Of a DNA stretch of 45,685 bases, positions 24,140 through 33,108 are shown piece by piece. The position numbers and the translations under genes are program-made. The stretch is from positions 1-45,685 of the forward strand of contig JAJPKR010000015.1 in assembly GCA_021323595.1 (NCBI GenBank), written 5' to 3'. How positions within the stretch are numbered: the first letter of the stretch is position 1; every line of letters begins with the position of its first letter. The notes beneath the pieces are model-generated. The model saw nothing but the letters and a program-made list of their open reading frames with translations. It was not told where the DNA came from and made no database searches. Source of the stretch: Terriglobia bacterium (lineage in GTDB: Bacteria > Acidobacteriota > Terriglobia > Terriglobales > SCQP01).

Positions 24140-26359
24140 ATGTCGCATTCCTTGCGCAGCTTTCTCCTCCCGCAAGCGATCACGGTCCTCGGAGCTTCCC
24201 GCCGCCGCGGGACTCTGGGCGGCGAACTGTTTCACAATCTCATCAACTGCGGCTTTCCGGGGCCAATTTATCCGGTGAACCCCAACGCGGAGGCGGTGCA
24301 CGGGGTGGCGGCGTACCCGGATTTGCTCGCAGTGCCGGGGCCGGTGGAATTGGCGGTCGTCGCCGTGCCGGCGGCGGGAGTGGTGGCGGCGGCCGAGCAG
24401 TGCGAACGCAAGCGAGTGCGCGCCCTGCTGGTGATCTCCGCGGGATTCGCCGAAGCCGGCTACCCGGAGCGGCAGCGCGCGCTGGTGGAAGTGTGCCGGC
24501 GCAGCGGCATGCGCCTGATTGGACCCAATTGTCTGGGCATCGTCAATACCGACCCCGACAGCCCGCTGAACGCGACCTTCGCGCCGCGGACACCGCCGCC
24601 CGGGAACATCGGCTTCCTGTCGCAGAGCGGAGCACTGGGGCTGGCGATCATCGAATACGCGCAACGGCTCGAGCTCGGACTTTCGAGCTTTGTCTCGGTC
24701 GGCAACAAGGCCGACGTCTCGAGCAACGATCTTTTGGAGTATTGGGAAGCGGATGCGGCCACGTCGGTCATCCTCCTGTATCTGGAATCGTTCGGCAATC
24801 CCCGCAAATTCGCGCGGCTGGCGCCGCGGGTGGCGCGCCGCAAGCCGATCGTGGCGGTCAAGAGCGGACGCAGCGGCGCCGGCGCGCGCGCGACCGCCTC
24901 GCACACCGGCGCGCTGCTCGCCGCCTCCGATGCCGTCGTCGAGGCTCTCTTCCGCCAAGCCGGCGTGATTCGCACCGATACGCTAGAGGAGCTTTTCGAC
25001 GTCGCCATGGTGCTCGCCAACCAGCCGCTGGCGCGCGGCCGCCGCGTGGGGATTTTGAGCAATGCGGGCGGGCCGGGCATTCTCTGCGCCGACGCCTGTG
25101 AAGCGGCCGGGCTGAGCGTGCCGCTCCTGCCGCAAGCGACGCAACGGCGGCTGCGCGAGATCCTCGGGCCGAATGCGGGTGTAGCGAATCCCGTGGATAT
25201 GATCGCCTCGGCGTCACCGGAAAACTACCGGCGCGTGATCGGCGCGCTGGGCGAGAGCGGCGCTTGCGACGCGCTGGTGGCGATCTTTGTTCCTCCGCTG
25301 GTGACCGGCGGCGAGGAGGTGGCGCAGGCGATTGGGGAAGGCGCTGCCGGCCTGCCCGCGGAGTTGCCGGCGGTTGCGGTGTTCATGTCGAGCCAAGGCA
25401 TGCCGGCGGAGTTGGCGGGGCGCGGGTTAGCGGCGAACTCCCCGCCCGGCGCCCGCGCCGGCGCCGCGGCCGCGCGCCCGCGGCTGCGCGTTCCGGCTTT
25501 CACGTTCCCCGAGGCGGCGGCGCGCGCGCTGGCGCGGGTGGCCGATTACGCGGAGTGGCGCGAGCAACCGGCCGAGGAGCCGGTGCGGCCGTGCGGCATC
25601 GCGCGCGAACGCGCCGCCGCCATTTTGGCTGCCGCCGAGGCGCGAGCGGCGGAGTGGCTGACCGCCGACGATCTGCGCGAATTGCTGGCCTGTTACGGGC
25701 TGACTTTGCCCTGGCAAGCCGTCGCGCGCACGGGCGACGACGCCGCGCAACTCGCCGCGCAGCAAGAGGGTGCGCTGGCGCTCAAAGGCCTCGCGCCGGG
25801 AGCGACCCACAAGAGCGACCTCGGACTGGTGAAGTTGGGGCTCGCCGGCGCCGGCGCGGTACGCCAGGCGGCCGGTGAAATGGCCGAACGCGCGCACCAG
25901 GGCGGACTGGAGTTGACCGGCTTCTTGGTGCAGGCCATGGCCGAGCCAGGCGTGGAGATGATGGGCGGCTTCGTGCAGGATCCGATCTTCGGACCGGTGC
26001 TCGTCTGCGGCCTCGGCGGCAAGGCGGTCGAGCTGTTGCGCGACATCAGCTTGCGCCTGGCCCCGATCGGGGCGCGGGACGCGGCGGCCATGGTCCGCGC
26101 GCTACGGACCTTTCCGCTGCTGACGGGGTTCCGCGGCGCACCCCCGGTGGACCTGGCGGCGCTCGAGGATGCGCTGGTGCGGCTGGGTGCGCTCGCGGCG
26201 GATTTTCCGGCGATCGTGGAGATGGATTGCAACCCCATCGTGGTTCACACGCGCGGGGCGAGCATCGTGGACGCGCGGGCCCGGCTGCGCAAGAGCGCCG
26301 GCGGCGAAGGCAGGCCGGCGGCGGCGGAGCGCTATGACGTTCCGGTTGCCTCCGGCTAG
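24140..26359 (+). CDS. ADP-forming acyl-CoA synthetase (acetate--CoA ligase type, fused alpha-beta)
   Basis: The 739-residue protein has the full fused layout. The CoA-binding Rossmann domain (ITVLGASRRRGTLGGELFHN, then YPVNPNA) is followed by succinyl-CoA-ligase-like domains with GPNCLGIVNT and FLSQSGALGLAI, and the phosphohistidine candidate His255 in ATASHTGALLAASD. The ATP-grasp domain comes last (about 510-720, with LALKGLAPGATHKSDLGLV and EMDCNPIVV). The enzyme interconverts acyl-CoA plus ADP and Pi with acid plus ATP, conserving energy from acetyl-CoA or related thioesters. It is probably cytoplasmic. Its start has GGAG upstream and it follows the tandem UspA by 17 bases. A truncated P-type ATPase begins immediately after its stop. 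Confidence 0.9.
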   Translation: MSHSLRSFLLPQAITVLGASRRRGTLGGELFHNLINCGFPGPIYPVNPNAEAVHGVAAYPDLLAVPGPVELAVVAVPAAGVVAAAEQCERKRVRALLVISAGFAEAGYPERQRALVEVCRRSGMRLIGPNCLGIVNTDPDSPLNATFAPRTPPPGNIGFLSQSGALGLAIIEYAQRLELGLSSFVSVGNKADVSSNDLLEYWEADAATSVILLYLESFGNPRKFARLAPRVARRKPIVAVKSGRSGAGARATASHTGALLAASDAVVEALFRQAGVIRTDTLEELFDVAMVLANQPLARGRRVGILSNAGGPGILCADACEAAGLSVPLLPQATQRRLREILGPNAGVANPVDMIASASPENYRRVIGALGESGACDALVAIFVPPLVTGGEEVAQAIGEGAAGLPAELPAVAVFMSSQGMPAELAGRGLAANSPPGARAGAAAARPRLRVPAFTFPEAAARALARVADYAEWREQPAEEPVRPCGIARERAAAILAAAEARAAEWLTADDLRELLACYGLTLPWQAVARTGDDAAQLAAQQEGALALKGLAPGATHKSDLGLVKLGLAGAGAVRQAAGEMAERAHQGGLELTGFLVQAMAEPGVEMMGGFVQDPIFGPVLVCGLGGKAVELLRDISLRLAPIGARDAAAMVRALRTFPLLTGFRGAPPVDLAALEDALVRLGALAADFPAIVEMDCNPIVVHTRGASIVDARARLRKSAGGEGRPAAAERYDVPVASG

Positions 26360-27200
26360 CCCGCACGGCGGCGATCGGCGTCGCCATGGGACAGACCGGG
26401 ACAGACGCGGCGCGCGAGGCGGCGGATTTAGTCCTGCTCGCGACAATTTCGCCACCATCGTCGCGGCGATGGCCGAAGGGCGCGGGACCTTTTCGAACAT
26501 TCGGCGTTTTCTGACTTATGCGCTCACGATCAATATCGCCGAGCTGGCGCCCTTTCTCGCCTGGGCCACCACCCGCGGCCATTTTCCACTGGCGCTGGGC
26601 GTTTTGCAGGTGTTGGCCGTGGATCTCAGCACGGGCATCATGCCAGCGCTGGCTCTGGGGGCCGAGCCGCTCAGCGGCGCCGAACTCAGCCACCCGCCGC
26701 GGCAGTTGCGCTTGATCGACGCGCGCCTGCTCTGGCGCGCTTTCGGCGTGCTGGGGCCGGTGGAGGCGGCGATGCAACTGCTCGCGTACGCGGTGACGCT
26801 GCGCTCGCTGGGCTGGCACTATGGCGGTTCTCCGCCGGACGCCGCCGCGCAACTGGCGGGCTCGGGCGCGGCGTTTCTGGCGATCCTGGCCGGGCAGATG
26901 GCGACCGCTTTTTCTTGCCGCAGCGCGACCGAGCCTCCCTGGCGCACCTTGCGCACGATGGGGCGCAATCGGGCCTTGCTCTGGGCTGCCGCCGCCTCGA
27001 GCGCGCTGACGCTGGCACAGCTGCTCGGACAGCGGCCGCCGCATGGCGCCGGATTGTGGGTGGCGCTCGCGGCATTTCCGGTGATGCTGATCGCCGACGC
27101 GATTTATAAAGTTTCTGAGTGGACGGGACGCGGCGGCGCCGCAACCCGTCCGGTCGCGCCCGGCGCCAACCCACTCTGGAGCGTTGATATGGTGAAGTAA
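26360..27200 (+). pseudogene. C-terminal third of a cation-transporting P-type ATPase, frameshifted
   Basis: The sequence begins with AAIGVAMGQTGTDAAREAAD and LVLLA, the hinge that follows the ATP-hydrolysis motif TGDGVNDxPAL in P-type ATPases. It then needs a single-base insertion near 26440 (GCGAC for GCGGAC) to continue as DNFATIVAAMAEGR with GTFSNIRRFLTYALTIN. The rest is the membrane C-terminal domain with about six helices, including VLQVLAVDLSTGIMPALALG (P2 type, Ca/Mg or H-like) up to the TAA at 27198-27200. The phosphorylation DKTGT motif and earlier helices are missing. A deletion has fused the ATPase stump directly behind the acyl-CoA synthetase stop. It cannot pump ions. Confidence 0.78.
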
Positions 27201-27215
27201 GGGGAAAAAGGGGTA

Positions 27216-28766
27216 ATGCCATCCAGCGAGGCGGCGGATTGGGTCGGCTGCGAGGCCGAGGCTTGGGCTGGCAAAGCTTGCTTGGGCGCGCTGGCGACAT
27301 TGGTGAAGGACGGGGTGTTCTTGGCCGACGGCCGCGGCGGCATGCGCTACGTAAGCGCACGGGCGCAGGCGCTGGGCGGCTTCCGGGGCGCCGAGGCACT
27401 GGGCGATGGCTGGCTGGACCTGATTCATCCCGAGGATCGCAGCCGCGCCCAAACGTCATGGCGTGCCGCGATCGCCGGGCAAGAAGAATGGCGGGAGGAG
27501 CTGCGCTGGAGCCGCAAGGACGGGCGCGCGCGTGCCGTATGGCAGGCGCGGCGGCTGCCGCCCGGCGGTCCCATCCAAGGCTGGGTCGGCACCATCACCG
27601 CGACGCAGGAGCTCTCGAACGAAAACGCGCAGATGCTCATCGAGTTGGTTGAGCACAGCGGCGACGTGATCGAAATGGCGGCTCTCGATGGGACAGTGAC
27701 CTTCCTCAACCGCGCCGGCCTCGAGCTGCTCGGCTGGCAGCGTCTCGAACCGGGCACGACGCTGGCCGACTTCTTGCCGCCCGAACGGCGCGCGCGCACG
27801 CTGGCGGCGATCCGCGCCCGGCAATTGCACGGCGAGGGCTGGGAGGGCGAGATCGATTTTTACAATCACGAGACCCAGGAGCGCATTCCGGTGCATACCA
27901 AAGCGTTCGCAATCCGCGACGGCGAAGGGCGGCCGATCGCGCGTGCTTTCATTGCGCGCGACATGCGGCAGTGGCGCCGCGCCGAAGCGCGCCTGCAGCA
28001 AGCTGAGCGGTTGGCGGCCATGGGCCGTATCGCCGCGACCATGGCTCACGAAATCAACAATCCCCTGGCAACCGCGGTCAATCTCGCTTACGTCTTGCGC
28101 CACGAGCCGGGGCTGCCCGCGCCGGCGCAGGAGCGCGCCGATCAATTGGCGGCGGAGTTGGGACGCGTCGCCAGCGTGGCCAAGCACACTCTGGCTTTCT
28201 ACCGCGATTCGCCGCAGATCGCGCTCGTGCCTTTGGCGGAGGTGCTGAGCGGCGTTCTCGGTTCGTTCGCGCATCGCATTTCCCAAAACGGGGTGCGGGT
28301 GTGTTCGGATTTGGACGCCGACGTGCGCGTGCCGGGATCGCTGAACGAACTGCGCCAGGTATTCATCAATTTGATCGGCAACGCCCTCGACTTCATGCCG
28401 TCGGGCGGGGAATTGCAAGTGCGATTGCGCCCCGGCCGGTCCTGGCGTCCCGGCGAAGTGCGAGGGGCGCGCATCAGCGTGGCGGATACCGGTCCGGGCC
28501 TGGAACGGGGAGACCGGCAACGAATCTTCGAGCCCTTCTTCACCACTAAGGCCGATGCCGGCGTCGGCCTGGGATTATGGATCAGCCGCGAGGTCGTTGA
28601 AAAGCATCACGGAACAATCCAGGCGAGAAACAAGCTGGGCGGCGGCGCCTGCTTCCACGTCTTTCTGCCCGGCGAGATCGACGCCCCTCAGGGCGAGGCG
28701 AGCTCTTCGAGTTTTGTCCGCAATTCCTCCGGTTCGATGGGCTTGGGCAGCAGGGAAAAATCGTAG
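27216..28766 (+). CDS. soluble sensor histidine kinase with two PAS domains
   Basis: The 516-residue protein has no membrane segment. PAS-1 lies at about 25-130 (with DLIHPEDRSRAQTSW) and PAS-2 at about 140-252 (VEHSGDVIEMAALDGTVTFL). The DHp motif MAHEINNPLATAVNL places the phosphoacceptor at His278, and the ATPase domain has NLIGNALDFM, VADTGPGLERGD and GVGLGLWISREVVEKHHG. The first PAS is followed by a PAC-like RWSRKDGRARAVWQARR, typical of ligand or redox sensing. It begins 15 bases after the ATPase remnant with AAGGGG upstream. Its last 27 codons run antisense to the response regulator gene, extending the protein past the usual kinase end. The adjacent regulator is the obvious partner. 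Confidence 0.88.
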   Translation: MPSSEAADWVGCEAEAWAGKACLGALATLVKDGVFLADGRGGMRYVSARAQALGGFRGAEALGDGWLDLIHPEDRSRAQTSWRAAIAGQEEWREELRWSRKDGRARAVWQARRLPPGGPIQGWVGTITATQELSNENAQMLIELVEHSGDVIEMAALDGTVTFLNRAGLELLGWQRLEPGTTLADFLPPERRARTLAAIRARQLHGEGWEGEIDFYNHETQERIPVHTKAFAIRDGEGRPIARAFIARDMRQWRRAEARLQQAERLAAMGRIAATMAHEINNPLATAVNLAYVLRHEPGLPAPAQERADQLAAELGRVASVAKHTLAFYRDSPQIALVPLAEVLSGVLGSFAHRISQNGVRVCSDLDADVRVPGSLNELRQVFINLIGNALDFMPSGGELQVRLRPGRSWRPGEVRGARISVADTGPGLERGDRQRIFEPFFTTKADAGVGLGLWISREVVEKHHGTIQARNKLGGGACFHVFLPGEIDAPQGEASSSSFVRNSSGSMGLGSREKS

Positions 28767-29182
28767 CCTTGCCGGCGCGCCCGATCGAGCAAGTCCACGC
28801 TGCCAGTTTGGCCGGAAATGATCAGGACTTGTACCTGCGGCATCTCGCAGCGGAGGGCGATGGCGGCGTCAATACCATTGAGATTGGGCATGAGCACGTC
28901 CATCAGGACGATGTCGGGACGAAACGCGCGCGCCGCCTCCAGGCCGACGCGGCCATCGTAGGCGCCGCGCGCCTCGTAGCCCCAAAGACCAAGCATCTGG
29001 ACGGTGACATCCGTCAACGTACGTTCGTCGTCGATCACGAGCACCTTGGTCCGTGTGCAAGGCGCTGAGGCGCCGACGGGGTGGGAGCGGGAGGATGCGG
29101 GGAAGGGGGCGTCTGGCTGGGACGGAGAAAGCGTCCAGGGCTGAGTTTCGGGCAGGAATCTAGCCCTCGAGGGCGTGACCAT
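28688..29182 (-). CDS. single-domain response regulator (CheY-like)
   Basis: From the ATG at 29182 it encodes 164 residues, of which the first 45 are Pro/Ser-rich and doubtful; the receiver domain starts at TKVLVIDDERTLTDVTVQML. Acidic residues Asp51/Asp52, the phosphoacceptor Asp95 in DIVLMDVLMPNLNG, the Ser/Thr switch (LIISGQTG) and Lys147 (LLPKPIEPEE) are all present, so it is a complete receiver without an output domain. It would act by protein contact or as a phosphorelay intermediate. It is convergent with the two-PAS kinase and overlaps it by 79 bases at the 3' ends. The overlap encodes the final helix of this protein. Confidence 0.85.
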   Translation of the reverse strand: MVTPSRARFLPETQPWTLSPSQPDAPFPASSRSHPVGASAPCTRTKVLVIDDERTLTDVTVQMLGLWGYEARGAYDGRVGLEAARAFRPDIVLMDVLMPNLNGIDAAIALRCEMPQVQVLIISGQTGSVDLLDRARRQGYDFSLLPKPIEPEELRTKLEELASP

Positions 29183-29318
29183 ATGGCTGAGGTTTTCGAT
29201 TGGCCTCTAGGTTCTACGATGCCGGGAAAAGCTTTTCTGCTGCAAGCGCCGGCGCCGGCGCCAGGGCTGCAGCGCCGGAATGCGCCCAGGACCCCGGTTC
29301 CACCAGGCTGTCCGGTTT

Positions 29319-31301
29319 CTACCGCTCGCGTAAGGCGATCCAGCTATGCGGTTCGGCGGCGAGGGGAAAGACTTCCTCGCTTCTCCCGGCCATCGGAGAG
29401 GGCCCGATCGAAGCGGGCGCGCATCGTCCCAAATCAACAGCACCGGTCACTAAGTTCTCGAGCCGGTGGAAGCGGCCGGTGATCGTGATCGCAGCCGGAT
29501 GCGGCAAGAAGGACTCGACGATGAACGTGCCGTTGTTATAAGGGAAAATGCTAATCCCGCTGGGACCATCGAGGCGCACCGGCAACGCGGCGGCGAGAGG
29601 TTTCTTGATGGCCGCGAGCACGGGCGCCGGGAGACGGTATAGATCGGCGGGGTTCTCGGGCATCACCCAAACGTAGAGCGTGCCGCGGGAGTATTGATCC
29701 ATCAGCAGCAATGGAACCGCGAAGCCATGATCCAGGCCGTGCACCAGCGACCAGGATTCGTTGGTGAAAAAGCTGATCAGCGGAAACATCGCCGGGCCGC
29801 CATCGGCGTTATGCCAGGCGCCTACGGCGTCGTCGGGGTCGGACGGGTAGGAGTCCACCGGCAATTCCCGGCCGGTGCAACGCATCTCGGTGATTTGCGA
29901 GATTCGCCGGTCCGGAGGCAAGTCGCGGGCTTCGCGCTGGAGCGCGCACAGTAGGCCGGAGGTGATCACCACGTTCGCACCGGCACGCAGCGCGGACTCC
30001 ATCTCCAGTACGAGGCGGGGATCGGCCGCCGCGGACTGGGCCAGCAGAATCGTGTCGCCGGGCGATAAAGAATCAGGGAAGCTGGGAGTTAGATCGAGCG
30101 GAAGGCCGAGCATACCCAGGTAGTTGGCCAAAAAATCCTCGCCATCGGATTGGAGAGGCTTATAGGCGGCAAGGCCGATGGGGTCTCCCAGCTCAGCGAC
30201 GACGGGATCCGCGACAGCGAGGGCATAACCGGCGGCCGCCGCCGCGATCGGGGGCGGCGGGTTGAAGCGGCCGGGGGACGATGCCGGAGGCGGCGCAAAC
30301 GCCTGGTGCAACAGCGCGCCGTAATTGAAGCTGGTCGGCAGCGTCTGCCAAGCCGCGCGCGCCCCGGGCGCGGCCGGACGCAACAGGTCGGCCCAGTTGA
30401 AGAGCGTGATTTCCGGCGCTTTGGCGAAGACCGTATCCCAAAGCTGCTCGGCGTAGCGATCGAGATAACGGGTGCCGTAAGTATCGACCCAACCGCCGCC
30501 GTTGCGCCCCGGCGCGATATTCGAAAAATACCGGAAAATCTCAAAGCTCTCGTAGGGCTGAAGCTGCTGGGCTGTGATCTCGGGATCGCGGGTCTCGGTG
30601 CCGGTGTAGATGCCGTCGAAAATCTTGGGTTCTTGCGCGAGGTCGTAGCCCAGTCCTTGGAAATGCTCGTACCAGTTGGGAAATTTGACGATTACGCGCA
30701 CGCGGGGATTGGCGGCCTGGGCCGCGCCTTCGACCAGGTCGCGCGCGACTTCATCCATCATTTGCAGGCGGAAGGCGGTCCAGCTCCGGTCGCCCTTGGC
30801 GGCGATGTCGGCGTCGGTTTTGGAGTTGCTGAAGAAGAAGTCGTCGAGGATGATTTCGTCGAAGTGGCGCGCGGTCAGGGCGGAGATGTGCCGCACGAAC
30901 TCGCGCGTACGCGGGTCGGAATAGTCGAGGGAATGAAATTGGCCGGCGCGCGTCGGGCCTTGAAAGGCGATGCCGCCGGCGGTGGCTACGCCGCGCGCTT
31001 GGAAGAAGCTCTTGACCCGTTCGATCAGGGGTTCGCCGGCGGTTTCGCCGCTGCGAAAGGTTTCGATATAGACCTTATCCACGTGAACGTTGCAACGGAT
31101 CGCCTGCCAGGAGCGAGCCAGCCAATCGGCGTCGGCCATGCGCTCGACGACGCCCACGGGAATGTACACCGCGACATGGAAGTTGCGCATCGGCGCGGGC
31201 GCCGGCCGGCCGCCGCACGCGGCCCGGGCAGCGAGGGGGAGGCAGGAGGCGAGAACAGCGGCCAACAGCGCCGGCGCGGCGCTCGGCAGGAAACGGATCA
31301 T
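29319..31301 (-). CDS. secreted TIM-barrel protein, glycoside-hydrolase-like
   Basis: The 660-residue protein has a signal peptide (SAAPALLAAVLASCLPLAARA). The N-terminal barrel of about 350 residues contains FHVAVYIPVGVVERM, HFDEIILDDFFFSNSKTD and NPRVRVIVKFPNWYEH, which resemble sugar-acting barrel families (GHL10-like) with an acidic pair DD at a strand end as possible active site. The second half (about 360-660) includes a ThuA/GATase-like strand (AGANVVITSGLLCAL) and a beta-rich tail ending AEPHSWIALRER, typical of trehalose-utilisation-like additions. I cannot name a substrate. The ATG at 31301 has CGGAGAA upstream. The gene is divergent from dinB, with a 111-base control region. Confidence 0.6.
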   Translation of the reverse strand: MIRFLPSAAPALLAAVLASCLPLAARAACGGRPAPAPMRNFHVAVYIPVGVVERMADADWLARSWQAIRCNVHVDKVYIETFRSGETAGEPLIERVKSFFQARGVATAGGIAFQGPTRAGQFHSLDYSDPRTREFVRHISALTARHFDEIILDDFFFSNSKTDADIAAKGDRSWTAFRLQMMDEVARDLVEGAAQAANPRVRVIVKFPNWYEHFQGLGYDLAQEPKIFDGIYTGTETRDPEITAQQLQPYESFEIFRYFSNIAPGRNGGGWVDTYGTRYLDRYAEQLWDTVFAKAPEITLFNWADLLRPAAPGARAAWQTLPTSFNYGALLHQAFAPPPASSPGRFNPPPPIAAAAAGYALAVADPVVAELGDPIGLAAYKPLQSDGEDFLANYLGMLGLPLDLTPSFPDSLSPGDTILLAQSAAADPRLVLEMESALRAGANVVITSGLLCALQREARDLPPDRRISQITEMRCTGRELPVDSYPSDPDDAVGAWHNADGGPAMFPLISFFTNESWSLVHGLDHGFAVPLLLMDQYSRGTLYVWVMPENPADLYRLPAPVLAAIKKPLAAALPVRLDGPSGISIFPYNNGTFIVESFLPHPAAITITGRFHRLENLVTGAVDLGRCAPASIGPSPMAGRSEEVFPLAAEPHSWIALRER

Positions 31302-31412
31302 GAATTCTCCGAGAAAGAAGAAGCCATTGTATGCCAGCCGCGCGTGCGGAACGGGCGGACTGCGCGGTCATGGCGGCGCGGTATGATGGAAGCATCGGCG
31401 CGGAAAACAGCC

Positions 31413-32483
31413 ATGGGCACGCGCAAGATTGTGCACATCGACATGGACGCGTTCTATGCGTCGGTCGAGCAGCGCGACGATCCGCGCTTGCGCGGAAGGC
31501 CGGTGATTGTGGCCTGGAAGGGCCCGCGCTCGGTCGTCTGCGCGGCCTCTTACGAGGCGCGGCGCTGCGGCGTGCATTCGGCCATGCCGGCGCTGCGCGC
31601 CGCACGGCTGTGCCCGGAAGCGGTTTTCATTCCGCCCGACTTTGGCCGCTATAGCGCGGTTTCGCGGCGCACGCGCCAGATCTTCCACCTGCACACCGAC
31701 CGTATCGAACCGCTTTCCCTGGACGAAGCGTATCTCGACGTGACGCAGATCAAAAGCGGCCTGGGCTCGGCGACGGCCGTTGCCGAAGCCATTCGCCGCC
31801 AGATCCGGGAGGAGCTGGAGCTGACGGCCTCGGCGGGGGTGGCGCCCAACAAATTCCTGGCGAAGATTGCCTCCGACTGGCGCAAACCCGACGGCCTTTT
31901 TGTGATTCGCCCGCAGGACTTAGCCGGCTTTTTGCCGCCCTTACCCGTGGCGCGGCTGCCCGGCGTCGGCCGCGTCTTGGAGGCCAAGCTGGCGGCGCTG
32001 GAGGTGCGGACCGTGGGCGAGCTTCAGCACTGGAGCCGGGAGGCGCTACGCGGGCGCTTCGGGCAGATGGGGCAGCGCCTTTACGAGCTGGCCCGGGGCG
32101 TGGATGAGAGCCCGGTCGTGAGCGAGCGCGAGACGCGCTCGATTTCCAGCGAGGAAACGTTCGAACGCGACTTATTGCTGGCCGAAACCGAGCCCGTGAT
32201 TCGCCGCCTCGCGGAGAAGACCTGGCGCGCGGCGCGCAAGGAACGCCGCATCGCACGGACCGTGGTGCTCAAGCTGAAGACCAGCGAATTTCGCATCCTG
32301 ACCCGCCATCACACGCCCGCCGCGCCGCCGGCCTCGCGCGCCGAGCTGGCCGAGATCGCGCTCGCGCTGCGTGTGCGCGTTCGCCTCGGCGAGGGGCAGC
32401 GATTCCGGCTGGTCGGCGTGGGGCTCGGCAACTTTTGCGCGCCGGAACCGGCGCAGGGCGAGTTGTTCGCCGGGAGCGGCTAG
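31413..32483 (+). CDS. dinB: DNA polymerase IV (Y-family translesion polymerase)
   Basis: This encodes 356 residues from the ATG at 31413, giving MGTRKIVHIDMDAFYASVEQ, the classic start; ATGs at 31383 and 31386 would add nine or ten residues. Catalytic carboxylates are Asp10 (HIDMDAF) and the pair Asp104/Glu105 in PLSLDEAYLDVT. The palm, fingers (VCAASYEARRCGVHSAM) and thumb (ARLPGVGRVLEAKL, a helix-hairpin-helix) are intact. The little-finger domain follows to about residue 350, then AQGELFAGSG resembles the QLxLF-type clamp-binding tail (QGELF). Its stop overlaps the stop of the convergent membrane gene as CTAG. No LexA box was recognised upstream. Confident assignment. Confidence 0.93.
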   Translation: MGTRKIVHIDMDAFYASVEQRDDPRLRGRPVIVAWKGPRSVVCAASYEARRCGVHSAMPALRAARLCPEAVFIPPDFGRYSAVSRRTRQIFHLHTDRIEPLSLDEAYLDVTQIKSGLGSATAVAEAIRRQIREELELTASAGVAPNKFLAKIASDWRKPDGLFVIRPQDLAGFLPPLPVARLPGVGRVLEAKLAALEVRTVGELQHWSREALRGRFGQMGQRLYELARGVDESPVVSERETRSISSEETFERDLLLAETEPVIRRLAEKTWRAARKERRIARTVVLKLKTSEFRILTRHHTPAAPPASRAELAEIALALRVRVRLGEGQRFRLVGVGLGNFCAPEPAQGELFAGSG

Positions 32484-32932
32484 ACGGCTTTGGAGTGCCG
32501 TTCCCGCAGCTTCTTGGTCATGAACAGCACGCCGAAAGTTTGCGTCCATTCGGAGACGATATTGCCGACCACCTGACCCCAGCGCGCCTCCGAGTTCATG
32601 TGGATATAAGCGATCACCCAGCCGGCGCCGGTGATTAACAGAAAGATGCCGAGCGAGTGGTCGCGAAGCCAGCTTTCGAGCGGCGGCATGGCGCGGCCCC
32701 GAGGCCGGCGGCTTTCCGCCGAACCCTTCTCGTATAGGTACTTGGTCGCGATCACCATCACCAGCACGCCGCTCCAGTCCGCCACCGCATTCCCGAAAAA
32801 GGAACCCCAATGGGTCGCGGGGCTGGAGAGCGAATAGAGGATGATCCAGGCCGCCAAGATGAGAGTGGTGGCGAGGCTCAGCGAGTGTTCATAAAGAAAG
32901 GAATGCGGGTGATGGGGCGGCCTGCGGTCCAT
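32480..32932 (-). CDS. membrane protein built from two similar halves
   Basis: The 150-residue protein has four hydrophobic helices arranged as a duplication. The first half, HSLSLATTLILAAWIILYSL with THWGSFFGNAVADWSG and TKYLYEKGS, aligns by eye with the second half, HSLGIFLLITGAGWVIAYIH with ARWGQVVGNIVSEWTQ and TKKLRERHS. Shared residues are HSL, W, the W-G-x-x-x-G-N core with a following W, and TK(Y/K)L. I know related sequences only as conserved hypothetical membrane proteins, some near low-affinity iron permease-like annotations. The start is the ATG at 32932 (GGTCCAT on the plus strand). It shares four bases of stop codon with dinB. Confidence 0.7.
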   Translation of the reverse strand: MDRRPPHHPHSFLYEHSLSLATTLILAAWIILYSLSSPATHWGSFFGNAVADWSGVLVMVIATKYLYEKGSAESRRPRGRAMPPLESWLRDHSLGIFLLITGAGWVIAYIHMNSEARWGQVVGNIVSEWTQTFGVLFMTKKLRERHSKAV

Positions 32933-33108
32933 GGCGTAAATCGTAGCAGTGGCCGGTGTTGCCGAACGGAGCGGCGCCGAGCGGACGCACGCGGTAATTC
33001 AAGAGTGCCTGCGCGAAAATTTTTCCTGCCGTCTGTCAACAAACGGCTGATTTCGCTGCCAATGTGCCTTGGCCGCGAAATTGCTTTGAGAGCTGTCCGG
33101 AGGAGTGC

